From Myxococcota bacterium (lineage in GTDB: Bacteria; Myxococcota_A; UBA9160; UBA4427), in assembly GCA_029243605.1 (NCBI GenBank), contig JAQWRT010000041.1:1-37201 (forward strand): 37,201 nucleotides of DNA. The letters run 5' to 3'. Shown one piece after another: positions 31,850 through 37,201 of this stretch (position 1 is its first letter; each line of letters opens with the position of its first letter). Under the pieces are notes generated by a model that saw nothing but the letters and a program-made list of their open reading frames with translations, was not told the origin of the DNA and did not search any database. Position numbers and translations under genes: made by a program.

Positions 31850-32857
31850 ATGAAAGTGGATGCAGCCATTGGGGCTCACCTGAGCCAAATTGGGACCGAG
31901 GCACCTCGGCTCGAAGCTCTAGGCTATGACGGCCTGCGCTTGGCAGAATTGAACCACGACCCATTCATGGCCCTAGCGCTGGCTGCGGCCAGCACCGACC
32001 GCATCGAGCTTGTCACCTCGGTTGCCGTGGCATTCTCCCGAAACCCGATGTCCATGGCGATCCTCGCCCACGACCTGAACGCGTTCTCGGGCGGACGTTT
32101 TGTCCTCGGGCTCGGTTCCCAGGTCAAGCCTCATATCGAGCGCCGATTCAGCATGCCTTGGCACAAGGCTGCGCGCCAGATGCGCGAATTCATAGAAGCA
32201 ATGCAGGCAATTTTTGATTGCTGGTACGACGGGAAGCGCCTGCAATACACCGGCGAGTACTATCAACACACCCTAATGCCTGACACTTTCCGGCCTGAGG
32301 ATACCCAGGGACCGCGACCGCGAATCACCCTCTCAGCGACGGGGCCTCTTATGACCAAGGTTGCTGCCCGGGTCGCCGATGGGATGATTATGCACCCATT
32401 TTCCACCGAGAAATATATGCGAGAGGTCACGGTCCCGGCGATCGAAGCAGGTCTTCATGAAAGCAACCGGTCCCTAGCTGATTTTGAGCTCGACTACGCC
32501 CCAATGACGGCCGCGGGCGCGAGCGACGAGGAAATCGAACGCGGGATCGCCTTCATCCGTGGGCGGATTGCGTTCTATGGCTGCACGGTCGCTTACCGAC
32601 CCGTGCTGGAGATTCATGGTTGGGGCGATCTTCAGGACGAGCTCATCGCCCTCAACCGGAAACACGAGACGGATGAGATGGCGAAACTCATCACGGATGA
32701 AATGGTCGATACCTTCGCCATTGTGGGTCGTCCTCGCGAGGTCATCGAACAGATGCGAGCACGCTTTGGCGGCCTGATCGATCGCACCGGCTTTTCTGCT
32801 CCGGGCCTACCCCGGGACGAGTTCCGAGAGCTTCTTCGAGGGCTCCAGGAGAGCTGA
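31850..32857 (+). CDS. LLM-class luciferase-like oxidoreductase (F420-type)
   Basis: This 335-residue TIM-barrel protein of the luciferase-like monooxygenase family resembles the F420-dependent TIGR03617 group. It opens with MKVDAAIGAHLSQIGTEAPRLEALGYDGLRLAELNHDPFMALALAAASTDRI in the expected order (not quoted as one motif), followed by the family block NPMSMAILAHDLNAFSGGRFVLGLGSQ. The part ITLSATGPLMTKVAARVADGMI carries the usual flavin-binding glycine-rich loop. It would use reduced F420 or FMN to oxidise or reduce an unknown substrate. The ATG at 31850 has GGAGGG seven bases upstream. A PPOX-type protein at 10205 could use the same cofactor. Confidence 0.85.
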   Translation: MKVDAAIGAHLSQIGTEAPRLEALGYDGLRLAELNHDPFMALALAAASTDRIELVTSVAVAFSRNPMSMAILAHDLNAFSGGRFVLGLGSQVKPHIERRFSMPWHKAARQMREFIEAMQAIFDCWYDGKRLQYTGEYYQHTLMPDTFRPEDTQGPRPRITLSATGPLMTKVAARVADGMIMHPFSTEKYMREVTVPAIEAGLHESNRSLADFELDYAPMTAAGASDEEIERGIAFIRGRIAFYGCTVAYRPVLEIHGWGDLQDELIALNRKHETDEMAKLITDEMVDTFAIVGRPREVIEQMRARFGGLIDRTGFSAPGLPRDEFRELLRGLQES

Positions 32858-33348
32858 GGCCCTTGGAGTTGGCCCTCTCGGCTGCCGGTCGATGCAAACT
32901 CACACTAGCCCGCGCCATGGCACGATGACAAGAGAGAGGGTCTGCTTTCCCTTGCATTACGACCAGCGCTGGTCGCTGCCACTCTAAATCCGGTTCTACG
33001 CCTTTGACGAACTCCCCTGGATGCATCGTATTCAGCCTGAGATGCGCTGGGTCACCGAGATAAAACCTATTCCGACTCCTACAATCGAAGACTCTCAGCG
33101 CCGACAAAACACCCGGCTTCGACACCTGCAGTCCTGGGAGACCACCTCCGCTCAGTGAAGTGAAGTGAAGTGAAGTCAGAAAGAACTCCAGAGATCCCCG
33201 TCCGGCAACGGCCGCACGATACCCATGGTATTTGATATGATCTCATCGCTGTGCGGGATGATTGACGAAAGTCGGGACCCTGCAGCGTCGATCACGGAGC
33301 CTAGGTGCTTTTCATCCATGCGCATTTTTTACGCCGAGGAGTAATCCG
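32858..33348. other. Gene-poor gap of 0.49 kb before nagZ
   Basis: No recognisable gene is present. A 46-codon plus frame (33020-33157) and an open minus frame (to 33125) exist, but neither has a ribosome site or a family-like pattern. A GTGAA repeat lies at 33155-33174. The last 15 bases hold the nagZ ribosome site. Confidence 0.5.
33155..33174. repeat. Pentanucleotide repeat (GTGAA x4)
   Basis: GTGAA occurs four times in a row with no mismatch, followed by GT. It lies in the gap about 175 bp upstream of nagZ. Confidence 0.9.
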
Positions 33349-34521
33349 GTGGCAAGCCCGAAAGACCCCCTCGCCGGCCTAGTGCTAGCCGGCTTTGAAG
33401 GACCTTCCGCTCAGACGGACGAGGTCGCGCAATTGGCCGACCTTGGAGTCGGAGGCTTTGTCTTGTTCGGTCGCAACATCGAGTCTCCTCAGCAGGTGCA
33501 CACGCTCCTCGCCGATCTCGTTTCCATGTCCCCCGACAAAGACCTCCTGCTTGCGGTCGACCAGGAGGGTGGGAGAGTCGCGCGACTCCGCGCACCTCTG
33601 ACGGAGTGGCCTCCCATGGCCGAGCTGGGCGTAAAGAACGACGAAAACCTCGCCCGAGAAGTGGGTCGTGCCATGGCGACCGAGTTGCGAGCCCTCGGCT
33701 TCAACGTCAACTTCGCCCCGGTACTCGACGTTCTCTGCAGCGAGACAACTCCTGCCATTGGAGATCGCTCCCTTGGGGAGGATCCTGCCCGGGTAGGACG
33801 CCTAGGCGCCGCACTCATCGCTGGCATCGAGAGCGCCGGCATTCTCTCCTGCGCGAAGCACTTCCCCGGTCACGGGCATGTCGCCGAGGACAGCCACCTC
33901 GAACTCCCGAGTTGCCCCCTTGACGAAGAAACCTGGCGCCGAGACCACCTCGCCCCCTTCTCGGAAGCAATCTCAGCGGGAGTAGGCTCACTCATGACCG
34001 CTCACGTCAAATACCCGGGGCTCGGAGTCCATCAAGCCGCGACTCTTTCTCGCAGCCTCATGACCGGGGTACTGCGCGATGAGCTGGGCTTTGCGGGTGT
34101 CACCTTCAGCGACGACCTGGGGATGGGGGCCATCACCGCAACCGGCAGCGTGGGTAATGCCGCCATCGGATCCATAGAGGCGGGGGTCGACGGACTACTC
34201 GTCTGCCGACACCTCAATGCGGTTCAGGAAGTCGTGTCGCGCCTCCGAGAGCGCGTCGACGCCGACCCCGAGTTCGAACGCCGATGCAGGCAGAGCTTGG
34301 AGAGGCTCCACAAAGCCGCTCACGACCATCCATCCCGGCCGAGTGCTCCGGATCAGCTGAAACTTCTTCTCGGTACCGAAAGTCACCAGGCCCTTGCTGC
34401 CCAGCTAGCCAAAGTAGAACTCTCCCTCGACCCCACCGAGGGACATTCCCGAGCTGAGCCCGCCGAAGTCGATGCCGGGGGCGGAATGAAAGACCGAACC
34501 AGACAAAAGCGCGATGACTAA
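33349..34521 (+). CDS. Beta-N-acetylhexosaminidase NagZ (GH3)
   Basis: This 390-residue cytoplasmic glycoside hydrolase of family 3 removes N-acetylglucosamine from anhydromuropeptides in cell-wall recycling. The NagZ signature KHFPGHGHVAEDSH at residues 170-183 holds the mobile His, and the catalytic nucleophile is D255 in TFSDDLGMGAI. It also has VDQEGGRVARLR and FNVNFAPVLDV. Family members are usually about 340 residues; here a C-terminal stretch of about 40 residues rich in Ala, Glu and Gly extends it. The GTG at 33349 has GAGGAG eight bases upstream. Its end overlaps the next gene by 8 nt, giving a coupled two-gene unit with the RNA methyltransferase. Confidence 0.93.
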   Translation: MASPKDPLAGLVLAGFEGPSAQTDEVAQLADLGVGGFVLFGRNIESPQQVHTLLADLVSMSPDKDLLLAVDQEGGRVARLRAPLTEWPPMAELGVKNDENLAREVGRAMATELRALGFNVNFAPVLDVLCSETTPAIGDRSLGEDPARVGRLGAALIAGIESAGILSCAKHFPGHGHVAEDSHLELPSCPLDEETWRRDHLAPFSEAISAGVGSLMTAHVKYPGLGVHQAATLSRSLMTGVLRDELGFAGVTFSDDLGMGAITATGSVGNAAIGSIEAGVDGLLVCRHLNAVQEVVSRLRERVDADPEFERRCRQSLERLHKAAHDHPSRPSAPDQLKLLLGTESHQALAAQLAKVELSLDPTEGHSRAEPAEVDAGGGMKDRTRQKRDD

Positions 34522-35242
34522 AGACCCCCAAAATTTTCTCGACGACGTGCGTGTTGTTCTATTGAGACCCCGATGGGCCCGCAATCTCGGCTCGGTCGCA
34601 AGAGCAATGAAGAATTTCGGGCTCAGTCACCTCACGCTCGTCGACTCTAAGATTGGCTCCTGGAACGATGCCTACCAGATGGCCGTCCATGCCGACGATA
34701 TCCTGGATAATGCGAAGTCGATGGATCTCACCGAAGCGCTGGCTCCCGCGAACTGGGTGGTCGGCACGAGTAACCACCCGCCCCCGGGAACCCGTCAGCT
34801 CACGCCGAGACAAGTCGCTGAGGAAACCCTTGAGAGAGGCGCTCCAACCCTACTTTTTGGCGGGGAAATCCATGGCCTCGACCCAGCCGAAATGCTCCGC
34901 TGCCACGTCGTTTCCTGCGTCCCCACTGCCCCCGAGCAAAGCTCACTCAATCTCGGTCAGGCCGTCTGCGTCTACGGCGCCGAACTCTTCGCTGCCCAAG
35001 CCATGGGCACGGTCCGCGTGGTACCCGGTAGCGAGGATCAGGAGGCGCTCGTTGCCTCAACCGAGATCCTCCAGCACCTCGAGGCCGCCCTGCGGCGAAT
35101 GCTTGAGAGTTCGGCCTGGAGCAATGCCGACCGCCCCAAGAACTCAATCGCTGAGCTCATGCAGCCGCTTTACCGGGCGCACCTGACTGAAAAAGAAGCG
35201 CGTGCGTGGCTCGTTGCCCTGGGCAAGGCAACGCCCCGCTGA
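34514..35242 (+). CDS. TrmJ-like SPOUT RNA methyltransferase
   Basis: This 242-residue protein has the trefoil-knot SPOUT fold and matches TrmJ (tRNA Cm32/Um32 methyltransferase) in length and layout. The motifs are VVLLRPRWARNLGSVARAMKNFG (motif 1 with Asn and Arg), LLFGGEIHGLDPAE (motif 2), and PTAPEQSSLNLGQAVCVYGAEL (motif 3, with the SSLNL of the knot). It methylates the 2'-hydroxyl of a tRNA or rRNA nucleotide. The ATG at 34514 overlaps the nagZ stop by 8 nt. It is convergent with the permease gene 14 bp away. TrmJ is most likely; another 2'-O-methyltransferase of this family is possible. Confidence 0.85.
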   Translation: MTKDPQNFLDDVRVVLLRPRWARNLGSVARAMKNFGLSHLTLVDSKIGSWNDAYQMAVHADDILDNAKSMDLTEALAPANWVVGTSNHPPPGTRQLTPRQVAEETLERGAPTLLFGGEIHGLDPAEMLRCHVVSCVPTAPEQSSLNLGQAVCVYGAELFAAQAMGTVRVVPGSEDQEALVASTEILQHLEAALRRMLESSAWSNADRPKNSIAELMQPLYRAHLTEKEARAWLVALGKATPR

Positions 35243-35256
35243 CAGGACGGGCCAGC

Positions 35257-36840
35257 CTAGTCCGATGCCAGCATTAGAGTCGCTTCGGGAGCCACCTGCT
35301 TTAGTCGCGATCGGATGGCTATAGGAAACACAGCCAACGCAAAGACGGCCACCCCAAGCAGTTGCCACTGCATGGGCCAGGCATAGGGGCGTCCGTCGCC
35401 GATCAAGCCCGACAGCAGGGTCAGGCCTCCGAGATAGACGAACCACCACATGCCCCCTCGCCACTGGACTGCCCGGCCTCGCGCGCCCTCGATCAGAACG
35501 AACCCAAGACTCGGCACAGCAATCGCGAGCGCAGCCAACCCCAGGGTTTCCCAGCCGCTCCAGAACACTGCCCAGCTCGCCAAAATAAAACTCGCCACAC
35601 ACCATGGCCGACTGAAAGGAAGCCGGTAAGGGCGCGGGCGATCGGGCCACTGCTCTCGCAGCGACCAAAGGCTCACCGGCCCCACCGAAAGGGCGATCAC
35701 CAACGTCGTCGTGAGGAAATTCACAACGCCCTCCCACCCGGCAGGAAGCCGCAGGATAAGAACCCCGATGGCCAGGCTACTCAGTAGTGCGACCGAGGGC
35801 ACGGCTGCCTTATTCGTCTTTCCAAAGATCTCGGGCAAGAGACCGCAGCGTGAAAGCATCCAGTTTACCCGGGCAGCTGCCCCCATATACGCCATCGAGG
35901 TGGCGCTCGGCGAGATTGCCGCATCCACCAAGAGAACGGTTACCAACCAGGTGAGGCCCAAGCCAGAAACGATGGCGACCAGTGGGCCGCCATGGCCCGC
36001 AAGAGCGAGGCGACCCCAACCTCCCTCGAGTAGCTCGGGAGGCACAGCGACCAGAAAGGAAAACTGCAAGAGAATATAGATCACGAGAGAGACACCAAGC
36101 CCGATAGCCATGGCCAGGGGCACATTGCGTTGTGGATTTCGTGCTTCACCCGCCAGATCCATCGCAGTGCGAAAGCCCAGCAGGCTAAAAAGGATTCCCC
36201 CCGCACTGATCGCTCTCAAAACGCCCCCCGACTCTTCTATCCGAGTCGGCATAAAGGGCGACAAATTCTCCCAGTGCGACGCAGTGAGGATCAATATCAG
36301 CGACGTCGCTACCGGAATCAAAACCTTCCAGACCGTGAGCCCATCTATCCAGCGGGCCAACCAGATCACGCCCGCCAGGTTGATCCAGGCAAAAAGGACG
36401 AGCAGAAGAACAGCCAAGCCCATTCCAGTTGTCGTCAGGACCTGAACCCCACCCCGATCATCGGTAAGAAAGGGAAGGCTGGAACTCAGGTACTCCATCG
36501 TGGCCATCACCTCGATGGCCGGAAGGCTCACATAGGCCAGCCAAGCCGACCAACCCCCGATAAAGCCCGAGAAACGACCGTGACTCAGGAGCGGAATTTG
36601 CGCCAAGGACCCCGAGGTGCTGAGGAGTGCACCCAACTCGGCGAAAACCAGCGCCAGGGCGAAGGCCATCAAGCCACCGATCACCCAGCTGACAAGACTT
36701 GCCGGCCCGGCCATTCGAGCGGCGAAATAGGGTGCAAAGAGCCAACCCGAGCCGATCGTGCTGGTGATCACCGCCATCACCATACTGAAGAGAGTCAGGT
36801 GCCTCACTAAATGAGGCGAAGAGATACTCGAACCGGACAA
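35257..36840 (-). CDS. APC-superfamily amino acid/amine permease
   Basis: This 527-residue integral membrane protein has about 12 to 14 hydrophobic helices. The first helix is the typical unwound one of APC permeases (VMAVITSTIGSGWLFAPYFAARMAGPASLVSW), followed by FAELGALLSTSGSLAQIPLLSHGRFSGFIGGWSAWLAY. FLLGFRTAMDLAGEARNPQRNVPLA near residue 230 is the usual inner loop. It should move an amino acid, amine or related solute with protons or sodium. The TTG at 36840 is used as start because GGAG is 7 bases upstream and no earlier in-frame codon fits. It stands alone on the minus strand. Confidence 0.87.
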   Translation of the reverse strand: MSGSSISSPHLVRHLTLFSMVMAVITSTIGSGWLFAPYFAARMAGPASLVSWVIGGLMAFALALVFAELGALLSTSGSLAQIPLLSHGRFSGFIGGWSAWLAYVSLPAIEVMATMEYLSSSLPFLTDDRGGVQVLTTTGMGLAVLLLVLFAWINLAGVIWLARWIDGLTVWKVLIPVATSLILILTASHWENLSPFMPTRIEESGGVLRAISAGGILFSLLGFRTAMDLAGEARNPQRNVPLAMAIGLGVSLVIYILLQFSFLVAVPPELLEGGWGRLALAGHGGPLVAIVSGLGLTWLVTVLLVDAAISPSATSMAYMGAAARVNWMLSRCGLLPEIFGKTNKAAVPSVALLSSLAIGVLILRLPAGWEGVVNFLTTTLVIALSVGPVSLWSLREQWPDRPRPYRLPFSRPWCVASFILASWAVFWSGWETLGLAALAIAVPSLGFVLIEGARGRAVQWRGGMWWFVYLGGLTLLSGLIGDGRPYAWPMQWQLLGVAVFALAVFPIAIRSRLKQVAPEATLMLASD

Positions 36841-36934
36841 AGAGAACTCCGCGCAGGTGCTTTACGGTTAGAATCCGGGAATGGTTTGGCGCCGACTGCT
36901 CTTCAGCTGGCGCCTTCAGCCCCACATTAGGCGG

Positions 36935-37201
36935 CTAGCTTTGCCAGCCCCAGCGTGCCAGCCCAGAGCTCACCCCCGCCCCCGCTTGAGCGGCCATGTC
37001 GGCCAGAGTCGTCACGCTGATCGTCTTGCCGTCAGCGGCAAGAATTTCTGCCAATTTTCCATCGGCGGCGTACAAATTAAACATCACCAGGGCGCCCTCG
37101 GGTCCACCATGCTCCATGTGAACATCGACGGGTTCCCTGTGTGTGTAGTCGCCAGCCCTACGGATACGCTTCTCACTCTCCGCCCCGTCTACGAAGTCGA
37201 T
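36935..37201 (-). CDS. C-terminal end of an unidentified protein, cut by the right edge
   Basis: The frame is open from the right edge to TAG at 36935-36937 and gives the last 88 residues. It reads IDFVDGAESEKRIRRAGDYT at the edge, then VDVHMEHGGPEGALVMFNLYAADGKLAEIL and ends GLARWGWQS. The EHGGPEGALVMFNLYAADG part, with one His and several small residues, resembles cupin-fold strands, but too little is present for a family call. The N-terminal part lies outside the window. No downstream hairpin is obvious. Confidence 0.55.
   Translation of the reverse strand: MDFVDGAESEKRIRRAGDYTHREPVDVHMEHGGPEGALVMFNLYAADGKLAEILAADGKTISVTTLADMAAQAGAGVSSGLARWGWQS

Noticed and set aside
32742..33125. Minus-strand frame of 127 codons
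   Set aside because: Half overlaps the LLM oxidoreductase gene and the rest has no ribosome site or recognisable pattern.
33020..33157. Small plus-strand frame in the gap before nagZ
   Set aside because: Has an ATG but no ribosome site and no family-like features; kept only as part of the gap description.

Overview
The window is 37.2 kb of GC-rich, tightly packed chromosomal DNA from a Gram-negative, diderm bacterium. Signs of this are two proteins with PEP-CTERM sorting tails, an eight-heme periplasmic cytochrome fused to TPR repeats, a TRAP transporter and an MBOAT/SGNH envelope-acetylation pair. The gene content (MOSC, SnoaL, LLM/F420-type luciferase-like oxidoreductase, DUF3604, SDRs, GST, thiolase-like protein, amidohydrolase) resembles uncultured marine or soil lineages once grouped with the Deltaproteobacteria (Myxococcota/Binatota-like). 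That placement is inferred from gene repertoire only. No rRNA, tRNA, CRISPR array, transposase, integrase or phage gene was seen.

Left part (1-15.6 kb). A 91-bp tandem repeat runs in from the left edge and stops at the stop codon of a PEP-CTERM protein with a cohesin-like region. A minus-strand block follows: MOSC protein then M20 peptidase, and a protein made of two SpoIIAA/STAS-like domains. Next come a CmcJ/GA4-desaturase-like oxygenase with a recognisable promoter and a minus-strand operon GST - epimerase-like SDR - acyltransferase whose last two genes overlap by ATGA. An AT-rich sulfotransferase gene looks acquired. Further on are an amidohydrolase, a PPOX-type flavoprotein, a second PEP-CTERM protein, an MFS transporter, a 5'-truncated DUF3604 remnant, a SAM methyltransferase and a DUF169 protein.

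Middle part (15.6-23.6 kb). This holds the metabolic core. A complete TRAP transporter (dctP lipoprotein, dctQ, dctM) lies on the minus strand behind a small membrane protein. Divergent from it are a thiolase-like protein without the usual catalytic cysteine, then xsc (sulfoacetaldehyde acetyltransferase), then a SnoaL-like protein. Xsc is the key desulfonating enzyme for taurine, isethionate and sulfoacetate catabolism. The genes that normally make sulfoacetaldehyde and that handle sulfite and acetyl phosphate are not in the window. Linking the TRAP system to a C2 sulfonate is therefore only a hypothesis.

Right part (23.6-37.2 kb). An octaheme cytochrome-HEAT-TPR fusion is followed by a short unexplained open frame, a gingipain-type (C25) peptidase with a C-terminal membrane anchor, an SDR, the SGNH + MBOAT O-acetylation pair and an LLM oxidoreductase. 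After a 0.49-kb gene-free gap come nagZ and a TrmJ-like RNA methyltransferase (overlapping by 8 nt), an APC permease and the 3' end of a gene cut by the right edge.

The best leads are the orphan Xsc neighbourhood, the octaheme-HEAT-TPR protein, the C25 peptidase with the open frame behind it, a perfect 13-bp inverted repeat at the dctP/dctQ junction, G/C homopolymer tracts at three genes, and the edge tandem repeat.
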